A DNA stretch of 55,928 bases from Prochlorococcus sp. AG-459-D04 (GTDB lineage: Bacteria; Cyanobacteriota; Cyanobacteriia; PCC-6307; Cyanobiaceae): positions 1 through 55,928 of the forward strand of contig QCRA01000004.1 in NCBI GenBank assembly GCA_003212035.1, written 5' to 3'. The translations under genes and the position numbers were made by a program. This document shows, in pieces, positions 30,236 through 40,276 of the stretch. Under the pieces are notes generated by a model. That model was given only the letters and a program-made list of their open reading frames with translations. It did not search any database and was not told the DNA's origin. Position 1 is the first letter of the stretch; each line of letters begins with the position of its first letter.

Positions 30236-30547
30236 ATGGGAAAAAAGGATTGGATCGAATTTGATAATCAAGAAAAAAATTCTGAAGAAACGGCTAAGGC
30301 AGATATTCTTAATAAAAAATCAAAAATAAATATTTCAAAACAAAAAAAAGGTAAAAAGGGTAAGACTATCACTTTAATTAGAGGGTTAGGAACTGAGGAT
30401 GAAATCTTATTAAAAGAATTACTAAAAAAAATTAAGGTTTTTTGTGGTACCGGAGGATCATTAATTGATAGTAATATCCAGTTACAGGGTGATATGGTAT
30501 CGAAATCAATTGAGTTCCTTCGTAAAGAGGGATTTCATAATTTATAA
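30236..30547 (+). CDS. SUI1-domain translation factor (YciH type)
   Basis: The 103-residue protein has a Lys/Glu-rich N-terminal region and a C-terminal SUI1/eIF1 domain (about 36-103: TLIRGLG, LLKELLKKIKVFCGTGGS, IQLQGD). Bacterial YciH proteins are homologues of eIF1 that influence start-site fidelity and may act under stress. It is the first of a plus-strand pair with cysC, 30 bases downstream of it. The function in cyanobacteria is not known. Confidence 0.87.
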   Translation: MGKKDWIEFDNQEKNSEETAKADILNKKSKINISKQKKGKKGKTITLIRGLGTEDEILLKELLKKIKVFCGTGGSLIDSNIQLQGDMVSKSIEFLRKEGFHNL

Positions 30548-30577
30548 AGCAAGGGTTAGGATAGGTTTTTAATTTTG

Positions 30578-31213
30578 ATGATCCAAACAATGAAAGAACA
30601 AGATCAAACAAAGTCAACCAATATAAAGTGGCACAATTTAACTATTGATAGAGAAAAGTTAGAGAAAATGAGAGGTCATAAAGGTATGGTTATCTGGTTT
30701 ACAGGTTTATCTGGTTCTGGTAAAAGTACTTTAGCCAACGCTTTAAATGAAGTTTTGCACTTAGATGGTTTTTCGACTTACGTTTTGGATGGAGATAATA
30801 TTAGACACGGTTTATGTAAAGATCTTGGGTTCTCGGATGAAGATAGAGAAGAAAATATAAGAAGAATTGGAGAAGTTGCGAATTTATTTATGAATGCTGG
30901 GATTATAACTATTACAGCATTCGTTTCACCATTTACTAGCGATAGAGATAAAGTGAGAAAAATTATTGGATCTAAGGATTTTATTGAAGTTTATTGTGCT
31001 GCAGATATCACAGTTTGCGAAAATAGGGATACGAAAGGTCTTTATAAGAAAGCCCGTTTGGGTGAAATAAAGGAATTTACAGGGATTTCTAGTCCATATG
31101 AAGCTCCTCATAATCCAGAAATTGTTGTTGATACAGGTTTGTTGGATTTAAATGATTCCATTGAACAAGTTATTAACTATCTTAAAAAAGAAAAATTTCT
31201 TAAAAAGGCCTAA
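30578..31213 (+). CDS. cysC: Adenylylsulfate (APS) kinase
   Basis: CysC phosphorylates APS to PAPS in sulfate assimilation or sulfation. The product of about 211 residues has Walker A GLSGSGKS (43-50), the LDGDNIRHGLCKDLGFS block and the mobile-lid FVSPF and GLYKKARLGEIKEFTG motifs. The start may be TTG 30575, ATG 30578 or ATG 30590; I use 30578, with AGGATAGG upstream. The gene follows the SUI1 gene and ends 15 bases before the convergent purE stop. Confidence 0.94.
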   Translation: MIQTMKEQDQTKSTNIKWHNLTIDREKLEKMRGHKGMVIWFTGLSGSGKSTLANALNEVLHLDGFSTYVLDGDNIRHGLCKDLGFSDEDREENIRRIGEVANLFMNAGIITITAFVSPFTSDRDKVRKIIGSKDFIEVYCAADITVCENRDTKGLYKKARLGEIKEFTGISSPYEAPHNPEIVVDTGLLDLNDSIEQVINYLKKEKFLKKA

Positions 31214-31228
31214 TAGAAAAATATTAGT

Positions 31229-31765
31229 TCATTTATTTTGAAGATAATTTTCAGCTCCAATAGTTGATAACTTAGTATTTTTAGTTCTTACCTGTGTACG
31301 AAGATTTTCTCTGAATTCTTTTAAATTTTTCTTAATGGATTCATCAAATAAACCGATCATCTCTATTGCCAATAATCCAGCATTCTGACCTCCATTAATT
31401 GCAACTGTTGCAACTGGAATTCCAGCGGGCATTTGAACGATTGATAAAAGAGAGTCAATACCCTTCAGTGTTTTACTCTCTACTGGTACTCCAATTACGG
31501 GAATGCAAGTTATGGATGCCAGCATTCCTGGAAGATGAGCAGCGCCACCAGCACCGGCAATTATTACTTTTATGTTTTCTGATTCTGCATTTTTTGCATA
31601 TTCCATCATTTCAATAGGTGTTCGATGGGCTGAAAGTATACAAACTTCAGTTTTTATTCCAAATTCTTTTAAAATGTCGATTGCAGGTTTCAATGTTTTT
31701 AGATCTGAATCACTACCCATTGCGACAGCAATTTTGTAAATATCTTTAGAATTCAATTCTGACAA
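31229..31765 (-). CDS. purE: N5-carboxyaminoimidazole ribonucleotide mutase
   Basis: PurE moves the carboxyl group of N5-CAIR to give CAIR in purine synthesis. The 178-residue protein has MGSDSD (16-21), SAHRTP with His47, and the GAGGAAHLPGM and GGQNAGLLA blocks of class I PurE. The apparent start is TTG 31765. It is divergent from chlM. purK is not in this window. Confidence 0.94.
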   Translation of the reverse strand: MSELNSKDIYKIAVAMGSDSDLKTLKPAIDILKEFGIKTEVCILSAHRTPIEMMEYAKNAESENIKVIIAGAGGAAHLPGMLASITCIPVIGVPVESKTLKGIDSLLSIVQMPAGIPVATVAINGGQNAGLLAIEMIGLFDESIKKNLKEFRENLRTQVRTKNTKLSTIGAENYLQNK

Positions 31766-31786
31766 AATAACAAATCAATTCTTTCC

Positions 31787-31828
31787 TATAATGGCGTGCA
31801 ATTAATTTGGCGCCAGTTAGTTAGTATA
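31787..31828. promoter_or_regulatory. Likely divergent promoter region for chlM and purE
   Basis: In the 89-base gap between purE and chlM, a perfect TATAAT occurs on the plus strand at 31787-31792, about 63 bases before the chlM ATG. On the minus strand TATACT (plus-strand AGTATA, 31823-31828) lies about 58 bases before the purE start. If both are -10 boxes, the transcripts would overlap slightly at their 5' ends. No convincing -35 elements are seen; this is pattern reading only. Confidence 0.35.
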
Positions 31829-31854
31829 AAAAGAATAAATTTTCATAGAATATT

Positions 31855-32553
31855 ATGGCGTCAAATAAGATTATCGAAAAAAGCGAAGTTAGGGAGTATT
31901 TTAATGGTACTGGCTTTGAAAGATGGAATAAAATTTATAGCAAATCTGATGAAATTAATACAGTTCAGAAAAATATTAGAAAAGGACATCAAAAGACTGT
32001 AGATGATGTGGTCTCATACATTAAATATTATCCTGAACTAACAAAAAAAAGTTATTGTGATGCAGGCTGTGGTGTAGGAAGTCTTTCCATACCTTTACTA
32101 AGACTTGGTATAAAAGAACTGCAAGTGAGCGATATTTCTTCTGAAATGATTAAAGAAACTAAAAAACGTATTAATGAATTAGGTTTAAATCGAGGTAAAA
32201 TCAAATACGAAGTCTGTGATCTGGAAAAATTAAAAGGATTATTTGATGTTGTAGTTTGTTTGGATGTATTTATTCATTATCCCCAACCAGTCGCAGAAGA
32301 AATGGTCCAACATCTGTGCGATTTAAGCAAAGAAAAACTAATCGTTAGCTTTGCTCCTTATACTCCAGTTCTTGCCCTTCTAAAAAATATTGGGAAATTA
32401 TTTCCTGGGCCAAGTAAAACTACAAGAGCATATACATTGAAAGAAAAGGGAATTATTAATGCCGCAAAAGAAAGAGGATTTAAAGTGGTAAAAAAGAAAT
32501 TAAATCAAGCTCCTTTTTATTTTTCAAAACTAATTGAATTCGAAAAAATTTAA
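31855..32553 (+). CDS. chlM: Magnesium-protoporphyrin IX methyltransferase
   Basis: ChlM methylates the C13 propionate of Mg-protoporphyrin IX with SAM, a step to chlorophyll. The 232-residue product has the SAM motif DAGCGVG (69-75), and the family blocks VREYFNGTGFERW near the start, VVCLDVFIHYPQP and ISFAPYTPVL-like residues after it. The length equals that of cyanobacterial ChlM. It ends 4 bases before a convergent response-regulator gene. Confidence 0.95.
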   Translation: MASNKIIEKSEVREYFNGTGFERWNKIYSKSDEINTVQKNIRKGHQKTVDDVVSYIKYYPELTKKSYCDAGCGVGSLSIPLLRLGIKELQVSDISSEMIKETKKRINELGLNRGKIKYEVCDLEKLKGLFDVVVCLDVFIHYPQPVAEEMVQHLCDLSKEKLIVSFAPYTPVLALLKNIGKLFPGPSKTTRAYTLKEKGIINAAKERGFKVVKKKLNQAPFYFSKLIEFEKI

Positions 32554-32557
32554 TATT

Positions 32558-33286
32558 TTATTTTACTAAATGATTTTCAAGTGCATAACGAACTAATTCG
32601 GTTCGGCTAGATGTACCTGTCTTGATAAAAAGTCTACTTACATATTTCTCAACATTTCTAATAGATGTTTCAAGCTGTCTTGCAATTTCCTTGTTCATAA
32701 GCCCCTCTGCTACAAGTTGAAGTACACTTGCTTCTCTTGGAGTAAAACTAGGAAGATTTATTTTATTTTCTGTATTAGTCTGATTTTGGTCTGCGAGCAT
32801 GGATTTTATTTCAGTAATTTGTTTCGCCATTTTGCTTACATCAATATCTGCGAATCGTGCAGCTTCTTTTAGCAAACGTTCTTGTCTGTTGATTACATTT
32901 TTAACTCTTGCAGATAATTCATCGGGATCGAAAGGTTTGGAAATATAATCATCAACGCCCGCAAGATAACCTTCAGTTCTATCAAGGGTCATTCCTTTTG
33001 CAGTTAGAAAAATAACTGGAGTTCCTCCTAATTTTTCATCCTCTCTAATTTTTTCTAATAAAGCATAACCGTTGGATCGGGGCATCATAACATCGCTAAT
33101 TATCAAATCGGGAAAAACTGTTTGAGCTTTTTCCCAACCATCCTCTCCATCAACTGCAATAAATATTTCAAAACCTTCATCTTCTAGAAATGTTTTTACA
33201 GCTGTTCTCAAACCAGGCTCATCATCAACTAATAAAATTCTTGATTTTCTTATAGGTTCATTATTTATTTGATTAATTTCATTCAT
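32558..33286 (-). CDS. NarL/LuxR-type response regulator, Ycf29-like
   Basis: The 242-residue protein has a receiver domain (Asp21-Asp22, phosphoacceptor Asp65 in ISDVMMP, Lys in ISKPF) and a C-terminal LuxR helix-turn-helix (FTPREASVLQLVAEGLMNKE). A linker with coiled-coil character (about 136-168) joins them. This arrangement fits Ycf29, a plastid- and cyanobacteria-conserved regulator, and also the NblR group; Ycf29 seems more likely for Prochlorococcus. No histidine kinase is nearby, so it is an orphan. It is divergent from the cysteine desulfurase gene by 58 bases. Confidence 0.82.
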   Translation of the reverse strand: MNEINQINNEPIRKSRILLVDDEPGLRTAVKTFLEDEGFEIFIAVDGEDGWEKAQTVFPDLIISDVMMPRSNGYALLEKIREDEKLGGTPVIFLTAKGMTLDRTEGYLAGVDDYISKPFDPDELSARVKNVINRQERLLKEAARFADIDVSKMAKQITEIKSMLADQNQTNTENKINLPSFTPREASVLQLVAEGLMNKEIARQLETSIRNVEKYVSRLFIKTGTSSRTELVRYALENHLVK

Positions 33287-33344
33287 TTTTAAATTCTTTA
33301 ATTCGATTTTCTAGTAATAAAGAGAATTTTATATACTAAATATA

Positions 33345-34490
33345 ATGCTATCAACTCCTATACTACTAGATTATCAATCTTCGACTCCTTGCTCTAAAGA
33401 TGTTGTTGATTCTATGACCCCTTTTTGGAGTGAGATATTTTCTAACCCTGCAAACAAATCTAATTTGGCGGGGATTAATGCAAGCGCTATATTGGAAGCC
33501 TCAAGAGAAAAAATAGAACAAAATTTATTTCTTAAGAATAAAAAAGTTATTTTTACAAGTGGTGCAACAGAATCTAATAACTTAGCCATATTAGGTTTTG
33601 CTAGGAATTATTATAAAAAAAAAGGAAATTATGGACATATTATTACCTTAAAAACGGAGCATAAAGCTGTTTTGGAGCCCTTAAACCAACTAAAAAAAGA
33701 AGGATTTATGGTTACAGAAATTTATCCTGAGAAAGATGGCTTAATTTCAGAAGAACAATTCAAAAAAAATATAAGAGAAGATACATTTATGGTTAGTGTC
33801 ATGATGGCTAATAACGAAATAGGAGTTATTCAGCCTATAGATAATATTGCAAAGACATGTAAATCGAGAGGCATAACCTTTCACTCTGACTTTGCACAAT
33901 GTTTAGGTTATATCGAGTTAGATAATCTTTTATCAGATGTAAATATGATAACGTTGAGTTCTCACAAAATATATGGTCCTAAAGGGATAGGACTTCTATT
34001 GATTGATAAAGAAATTAATCTTGAGCCTTTAATTATTGGAGGAGGTCAGGAATTTGGTCTCAGGTCTGGTACATTACCTCTTCCCTTAATTGTTGGCTTC
34101 GCTAAAGCAATAGAGATAGCAGTTTTTAATCAAAAAAATAATGCTGAGAAATTACTTTTGTACAGAAATAATCTTTTAGAGGGTTTATTAGAAAATAATT
34201 CTGGTTTATTAATAAATGGCTCCATAGAAAAAAGATTACCTCACAATCTAAATTTGACTGTATTGGATGTAAACGGAGCAAAGTTTCATAAACTTTTAAA
34301 ATCTAAAATAATTTGTTCTAGTGGATCTGCATGCAGTAATGGTGAACCATCTCATGTTTTACTGGCCTTAGGTAGATCTTTCAAAGAAGCAGAATCTTCA
34401 ATAAGGTTAAGTATTGGATTAAGCACCAATGCCAACGATATAAAACAAGCAATTTATATTCTTACAAATACGATCAAATCATTACGTTAG
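33345..34490 (+). CDS. Cysteine desulfurase (NifS/IscS family)
   Basis: The PLP enzyme takes sulfur from cysteine for iron-sulfur clusters or thiolated tRNA. Of its 381 residues, His106 (TEHKA), the Schiff-base Lys208 (SSHKIYGPKG) and the active-site Cys330 (SSGSACSNGEPS) are visible. The long Cys loop makes it NifS/IscS-type rather than SufS-type. It stands alone, 15 bases from the convergent rsmH stop. Which acceptor it serves cannot be told. Confidence 0.9.
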   Translation: MLSTPILLDYQSSTPCSKDVVDSMTPFWSEIFSNPANKSNLAGINASAILEASREKIEQNLFLKNKKVIFTSGATESNNLAILGFARNYYKKKGNYGHIITLKTEHKAVLEPLNQLKKEGFMVTEIYPEKDGLISEEQFKKNIREDTFMVSVMMANNEIGVIQPIDNIAKTCKSRGITFHSDFAQCLGYIELDNLLSDVNMITLSSHKIYGPKGIGLLLIDKEINLEPLIIGGGQEFGLRSGTLPLPLIVGFAKAIEIAVFNQKNNAEKLLLYRNNLLEGLLENNSGLLINGSIEKRLPHNLNLTVLDVNGAKFHKLLKSKIICSSGSACSNGEPSHVLLALGRSFKEAESSIRLSIGLSTNANDIKQAIYILTNTIKSLR

Positions 34491-34505
34491 AAATTATTGG
34501 CTCTT

Positions 34506-35405
34506 TTAAATTAATTGAGCAATTCTTAATTTTCCACTTCTAGCTCTTTTATTTAGTTCGATTTCTCGTTCGGAAGGAGTTATTGGTTTTTTTGTTAGGT
34601 TTTTTAATCTTTGATCATTTTTAAAAGAACTTTTAACTAACCTATCCTCCAGCGAATGAAAACTAATAATAGAAATAATTCCGCCTGGCAAAAGCCATTC
34701 AGGGACAACTTGCAAAAATTTTTCTAATACGTCAATTTCCTTATTAACGGCAATTCTTAGTGCTTGAAATGTTCTTGTTGCTGGGTGTATTTTTTTATAT
34801 CTTTGTTTTGGTGGGAAGCAGCCAGCAATAGAATAAGCTAACTCTTTTGTGCCAGAATATTTCCCATTTTCCTTCAAATCCATTTTTATTTTCCTAGCAA
34901 TCTTTCTTGATAATCTCTCATCTCCATATTTATAAATAAGGTTAGCTAGCTCTTGTTCATTTAAAGCCTCAATTAATTTCTCTGCGTCAACCTCAAGAAA
35001 AGGATTCATGCGCATATCAAGTGGACCATTTTTTTGGAAACTAAATCCTCTTTTTGGGTCATCAATTTGGTTACTATTCACTCCAAGATCCGCAATGACA
35101 AAAGAAACTTTTTCTTTTGGTACAAAATCCGCAAAATTTGAAGCCCTTATATCAATCCTATTTTTAAATTCATCAAGTTTTTTTGATGCTGATTTTCTCG
35201 CGAATGGGTCTTGGTCAAGTCCAATTATATTTAAATCCGAATATTTTCTCAATAAATGATATGAGTGCCCGCCTCCGCCTAAAGTTGCATCTATTCCTTG
35301 AAATTTGTTATGTATTAATGGGTAATGCTCTAATGAGGCCATAATCTCATCTGTCATAACTGATTTATGATTGAAAAAAGATGAATCAGATAGTTCAGTT
35401 TGCAT
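34506..35405 (-). CDS. rsmH: 16S rRNA (cytosine(1402)-N4)-methyltransferase
   Basis: RsmH (MraW) adds the N4 methyl group to C1402 of 16S rRNA. The 299-residue protein has the SAM motif DATLGGGGHS (39-48), the NFADF block and the C-terminal SIISFHSLEDRLVK and RARSGKLRIA motifs. In many bacteria it lies in the dcw cluster, but here it is beside ndhH, with a divergent gap of 38 bases. It begins at ATG 35405. Confidence 0.95.
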   Translation of the reverse strand: MQTELSDSSFFNHKSVMTDEIMASLEHYPLIHNKFQGIDATLGGGGHSYHLLRKYSDLNIIGLDQDPFARKSASKKLDEFKNRIDIRASNFADFVPKEKVSFVIADLGVNSNQIDDPKRGFSFQKNGPLDMRMNPFLEVDAEKLIEALNEQELANLIYKYGDERLSRKIARKIKMDLKENGKYSGTKELAYSIAGCFPPKQRYKKIHPATRTFQALRIAVNKEIDVLEKFLQVVPEWLLPGGIISIISFHSLEDRLVKSSFKNDQRLKNLTKKPITPSEREIELNKRARSGKLRIAQLI

Positions 35406-35443
35406 AACTTTCGACTAAGATTTGTTTAGAAGTTAAATTTTGA

Positions 35444-36631
35444 ATGGCTCAGCTAGAGACTAGAACAGAACCAATGGTGGTCAATTTTGGCCCTCATCAT
35501 CCCTCAATGCATGGGGTTTTAAGGTTAGTTGTAACTCTTGATGGTGAAAATGTCATTGATTGTGAGCCAGTAATCGGATATTTACATAGAGGAATGGAAA
35601 AAATAGCTGAAAATAGGACAAATGTAATGTATGTCCCATATGTAAGCAGAATGGATTATGCAGCAGGAATGTTTTATGAAGCTATTGTAGTAAATGCTCC
35701 TGAAAGATTAGCTAATATTCCAGTTCCTAAAAGAGCTAGTTACATCAGAGTTTTAATGCTGGAACTTAATCGTATTGCCAATCATCTTTTATGGCTTGGC
35801 CCCTTTTTAGCAGACGTAGGAGCTCAAACTCCATTTTTCTATATTTTCAGAGAAAGAGAAATGATTTATGATCTTTGGGAAGCTGCTACTGGACAAAGGC
35901 TAATAAATAATAATTTCTTTAGGATAGGTGGTGTAGCATGTGATCTTCCTTACGGATGGTTAGAAAAATGTATAGACTTTTGCGATTGGTTCGGTCCTAA
36001 GATAGATGAATACGAAAAATTAATCACAAATAATCCAATTTTTAGAAAAAGAATTGAAGGTCTTGGAACAATACAAAGAGACCAGGCAATTAATTGGTCT
36101 TTGTCTGGCCCAATGCTTAGAGCTTCTGGAGTTTCCTGGGATTTAAGGAAAGTCGATAGTTATGAATGTTATGACGATTTTGATTGGCAGATTGCTTCAG
36201 AAACAGAAGGGGATTGTTATGCAAGATATCGAGTAAGAGTTGAAGAGATGAGACAATCGCTTAGCATCATTCGTCAAGCCTGCAAAATGATTCCAGGAGG
36301 TCCAACAGAAAATTTAGAAGCTCAAAGAATGGCGACTGAAGATAAGAAAAGTGAAATATTTGGTATTGACTATCAATATGTAGCTAAGAAGGTTGCTCCA
36401 ACTTTTAAAATTCCTAATGGAGAATTGTATACAAGATTAGAGTCCGGCAAAGGAGAAATAGGTGTATTTATTCAAGGAAATAATGAAGTTACTCCCTGGA
36501 GATTTAAGATTAGAGCAGCTGATTTAAATAATCTGCAAATATTGCCTCATATTCTTAAAGGTGCCAAAATCGCTGATATTATGGCAATCCTTGGCTCAAT
36601 AGATGTCATTATGGGATCTGTTGATAGATAA
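35444..36631 (+). CDS. ndhH: NDH-1 subunit H (NdhH)
   Basis: NdhH (NuoD type, 49-kDa subunit) lines the quinone-binding site of the peripheral arm. The 395-residue product has the N-terminal [14 protein letters not shown], the [12 protein letters not shown] block and the C-terminal [12 protein letters not shown], all diagnostic. It is followed 8 bases later by the thioesterase gene, so an operon linking NDH-1 and phylloquinone genes is possible. Confidence 0.97.
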   Translation: MAQLETRTEPMVVNFGPHHPSMHGVLRLVVTLDGENVIDCEPVIGYLHRGMEKIAENRTNVMYVPYVSRMDYAAGMFYEAIVVNAPERLANIPVPKRASYIRVLMLELNRIANHLLWLGPFLADVGAQTPFFYIFREREMIYDLWEAATGQRLINNNFFRIGGVACDLPYGWLEKCIDFCDWFGPKIDEYEKLITNNPIFRKRIEGLGTIQRDQAINWSLSGPMLRASGVSWDLRKVDSYECYDDFDWQIASETEGDCYARYRVRVEEMRQSLSIIRQACKMIPGGPTENLEAQRMATEDKKSEIFGIDYQYVAKKVAPTFKIPNGELYTRLESGKGEIGVFIQGNNEVTPWRFKIRAADLNNLQILPHILKGAKIADIMAILGSIDVIMGSVDR

Positions 36632-36639
36632 TTTTTTAA

Positions 36640-37092
<453 letters not shown>

Positions 37093-37095
37093 TTA

Positions 37096-38298
37096 TTATT
37101 TTTTAAATTTATAGTTTATTTTTTCTATGCTGTTATTTTTGTTTTTAACAATCCACTTTTCAGGTTTTTCATGTTTAGGCCAACTTTGAGAAAATTTTTT
37201 TAATAAATTTAATGAATTTTGAATATTTTTATGATTTGTTAATTCTCTAAATTCAACAATTATTTTAATTTTATTACCCCATAATTTGTCGGATACTTTT
37301 GAAATATTGAATTTATTAATTGGGATATTTTCTTTCATAATGAAATCATTTAATCGAGATTCAATTACTTCTGGAAAAACGATTTCTCCTCCTGAATTAA
37401 AGGCGTTATCACTTCTTCCAAGAAAGTTTAAATATAAATAATTATTGATTTGATTAATTTCACCTAAATCACCGGTTTGCCACCACCCATTTTTATTTTT
37501 GAAATTTTTAGTTTTTGAAGAGTCTATTATTTCCATTCCAATTCTTGCTGATTTTATCTCGATTAATCCTTGTGCGTTAATTCTTATTTTTGTATCAGGT
37601 AGTATTTCTCCAACATTTCCAAAACCCATCAAGAATTCTTTTGGTCTTAAACTCGTAACCATTGCTGCTGTCTCAGTTGCGCCGTAACAAGGTGCTAATT
37701 TTATTTTTTCTTTTATACATTGTTTTTTAGTTTCGCCTGAAATTGAAGCTCCACCTACCCAAATTAGATCAAAAATTTTTAGCCAACTAATACCATCTTT
37801 TTGAGCTAAAAGTCTTTGCAATTGGGTAGGTACTAATGACGTAATTAAGTGTTTTTTGTTTTTTTTAAATTCAATTGTAAAAAGTAAAAGTTCTCTAGTT
37901 TTTTTTATTAAATTCGGAGAAATATTAATACAATCACATCCCCAAGTTTGACTTCTAAAAATTGGCATTAATCCACTTATATGGTTCAGGGGTAAAGTAT
38001 TTAAAATTAAGCAGTTTTGTAATTCCAATCCTTGTTTTATTAGCCATTGACCTGATGTAGTTGCAGATAATTTAAGATTATCTAAATGGTGAAAACATTG
38101 TTTTGGTTTTCCAGAACTCCCACTACTGTTTAAGATAATTGCTGGCCCATTTTCAGTAATTGAATCTAAAACATTTTCGTCTTTATAAAATTTGTTTTTT
38201 ACATAAATAATTTTATTCTCTCTAATTTTTTTAATAATTTTCTTTACAGATTGACTTTCATTATTTTCAACTTCAATAGTATAAACTTTATTTTTCAT
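37096..38298 (-). CDS. menE: O-succinylbenzoate-CoA ligase
   Basis: MenE activates o-succinylbenzoate with CoA on the way to phylloquinone. The protein has the AMP-binding P-loop SSGSSGKPK and the GATETAAM and TGDLG motifs of the adenylate-forming superfamily. I start at ATG 38298, whose ATGA overlaps the menC stop (400 residues); an ATG at 38310 would add 4 residues. At about 400 residues it is short for the superfamily (usually 450-500), which is common in marine picocyanobacterial MenE. Confidence 0.9.
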   Translation of the reverse strand: MKNKVYTIEVENNESQSVKKIIKKIRENKIIYVKNKFYKDENVLDSITENGPAIILNSSGSSGKPKQCFHHLDNLKLSATTSGQWLIKQGLELQNCLILNTLPLNHISGLMPIFRSQTWGCDCINISPNLIKKTRELLLFTIEFKKNKKHLITSLVPTQLQRLLAQKDGISWLKIFDLIWVGGASISGETKKQCIKEKIKLAPCYGATETAAMVTSLRPKEFLMGFGNVGEILPDTKIRINAQGLIEIKSARIGMEIIDSSKTKNFKNKNGWWQTGDLGEINQINNYLYLNFLGRSDNAFNSGGEIVFPEVIESRLNDFIMKENIPINKFNISKVSDKLWGNKIKIIVEFRELTNHKNIQNSLNLLKKFSQSWPKHEKPEKWIVKNKNNSIEKINYKFKK

Positions 38299-39260
38299 AG
38301 TCGATCCCATATCTTTTTTGCTTCATTTAAAAATAGAAACGAATTAGGGAATTTATTCATTGCTAAACCAGGAACTTTAGGAGTTGGTCCTTGTAATTGT
38401 AGAGAAGATAAATGATAAAGCCATCTCTTTCCTATTCCAGTTTCAAATGAGGTACTTATAGATATTAACGCTTTTTTATTTTCTAATTCTCTTAAAAGCT
38501 TAACTGGATTATTTTCTTGAGAAGGCCTTCGAATTTGCCAACCCTTCCACTCATCAATCAAAGTTGGAAATTTTAAAAGTGATTCATCTAAGGCTATTGG
38601 AATTTTTTTGTTGAGTTCTGTCATTCCATCAATATCATCAACACAGAGAGGTTGTTCTAACCAATCTATATTTTTGTTATCTTTTAAAATATCAGCCCAT
38701 CTATTAGCTATTTCTCTTCCCCAAGAACCATTAGCATCTATTCTTAACCTAATATTATTGCCTATTTGGTTTAAAATTTCCTCTAAATTTGCTTCTTCTT
38801 CATGGTTATTTCTTAATGCTACTTTCCATTTTATGGTTACTGATTTTCCAATATTAGATTGTCTTTTTTTAATTTCATTAAGATCTGAAATTACATTTTC
38901 GGGATTTAAAAGTATCGCTGTTTTATCAATTTCATCAAAAATATAGTTTTCTTTGAAAATTATTTTTCCATTTATCTCAGCTAATGCAGAATTTATTGCA
39001 GATTGAATGCATGGGTGAAAAATATTTATTTGCTTAGATAAATTAAATACTTCTACATACTCAGGGATCATATTTAGTTGTTTTGCACATTTTTTTAAGT
39101 CTTTTTTTTGAAGCGGTGAAACTTCTCCAAACCCAATTTTTTTATCATTGCTTGTTAATTTAATTATCCAACCTGATTTTGTAAGGTAAGTAATTTTAGA
39201 ATTTTCTACTTCTGTAGATAACTTAAAGCTATAAGATTTTTTTTTAAATATTAAGTTCAT
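38295..39260 (-). CDS. menC: o-Succinylbenzoate synthase
   Basis: MenC dehydrates SHCHC to o-succinylbenzoate. The 321-residue enolase-superfamily protein has the KWK motif (TIKWKVA) with the catalytic Lys, metal ligands in RIDANGSW, LEQPL and ALDES, and a second-Lys region near the C-terminus. Sequence is diverged, as usual for MenC. It overlaps menA (ATGA) upstream and menE downstream, so menA-menC-menE are translationally coupled. Confidence 0.9.
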   Translation of the reverse strand: MNLIFKKKSYSFKLSTEVENSKITYLTKSGWIIKLTSNDKKIGFGEVSPLQKKDLKKCAKQLNMIPEYVEVFNLSKQINIFHPCIQSAINSALAEINGKIIFKENYIFDEIDKTAILLNPENVISDLNEIKKRQSNIGKSVTIKWKVALRNNHEEEANLEEILNQIGNNIRLRIDANGSWGREIANRWADILKDNKNIDWLEQPLCVDDIDGMTELNKKIPIALDESLLKFPTLIDEWKGWQIRRPSQENNPVKLLRELENKKALISISTSFETGIGKRWLYHLSSLQLQGPTPKVPGLAMNKFPNSFLFLNEAKKIWDRL

Positions 39261-40174
39261 TTATTAATCAAGTAATTGAATATTAATCCTGTGATTAAGC
39301 CAACTCCATTAAGAGTTTGAAATTTTATTGCGACGAATTTGCAATTTTTTATTGCATTAGGTTTTTTATATGAAGTTTTTAATAAATTTATAAGTCTTTG
39401 TGCTTGTGGAAAACTAATCAAATAAAGGATACAAAACACTGGAATAAATCCAGTAACTATAGTGAAAAGTTGAAAAATATATATTGTAAAAATTATCCAA
39501 GGCACAAATTGCGAACCTTTTTTTGCTCCTAAACGAACTAAAGGTGAATTTTTCCCATTCTTTTTATCTTCAGAAATTTGATGAAAATGAGAACAAAATA
39601 ATACAAGAGTAGTTGCCAATGAAGGTCCTGAACCAAGTAATAAAGAAACTTTCCAGGGAATTTCTTCGAAGTAAATATTAGAAGGATTTAAAGCAATTAA
39701 TACTGCTGAATAAGCAAAAGGTCCAAATGCAAGCCAGCATAATGGTTCTCCTAAACCCTGATAGCCAAATCTAAAAGGAGGCCCTTGATATAAATATCCT
39801 AAGAAGCAGCAAGCTGCCACTAAAATCAAAATGTTTATACTCGTTGATACTGAAATAGTTGAAATTATTAATAGACCAATAACTAAAGATGTATATGCAA
39901 TAAATGAAATTATTTTTTTATTTTTTACAAGATTTACTATTGAATGGAATTTAAATTCATCGATTCCTGTTTCTGCGTCGAATAAATCATTAGTTAGATT
40001 TTCCCAAAGTAATATCAAAATGGCAGCTAAAGTAAATGCAATCAAATTATAAATTTTTACCTTTTCATATTGATTGAGTAAATAAGCCGCTGTGATTAAA
40101 ACCGGAAGTATGGCAACAGAATAAAGAGGCCATTTTATTGCTTGTTTCCATAATTTTTTTTTATCTTCGTCCAT
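39257..40174 (-). CDS. menA: DHNA phytyltransferase (MenA)
   Basis: MenA joins a phytyl chain to 1,4-dihydroxy-2-naphthoate; the product is later methylated to phylloquinone of photosystem I. The 305-residue UbiA-family protein has multiple membrane helices, the NDLFDAETGIDE first Asp-rich motif, and a later CSHFHQISEDKKNGKNSPLVRLG block containing the second acidic site. It is the first gene of menA-menC-menE on the minus strand and is divergent from menF by 102 bases. Confidence 0.93.
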   Translation of the reverse strand: MDEDKKKLWKQAIKWPLYSVAILPVLITAAYLLNQYEKVKIYNLIAFTLAAILILLWENLTNDLFDAETGIDEFKFHSIVNLVKNKKIISFIAYTSLVIGLLIISTISVSTSINILILVAACCFLGYLYQGPPFRFGYQGLGEPLCWLAFGPFAYSAVLIALNPSNIYFEEIPWKVSLLLGSGPSLATTLVLFCSHFHQISEDKKNGKNSPLVRLGAKKGSQFVPWIIFTIYIFQLFTIVTGFIPVFCILYLISFPQAQRLINLLKTSYKKPNAIKNCKFVAIKFQTLNGVGLITGLIFNYLINK

Positions 40175-40276
40175 TTTTAATTAACACACAAAATTTGATA
40201 ATTAATTAGATGTAGTTTATAAATTGAGTTACATTTTTTACTTTATTGCATGATTTTTAGTTATTTTCAATAAGTA

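Noticed and set aside
31793-31854. Possible tRNA or small RNA in the purE-chlM gap
   Set aside because: No cloverleaf pairing or TTCGA arm; better explained as a promoter region.
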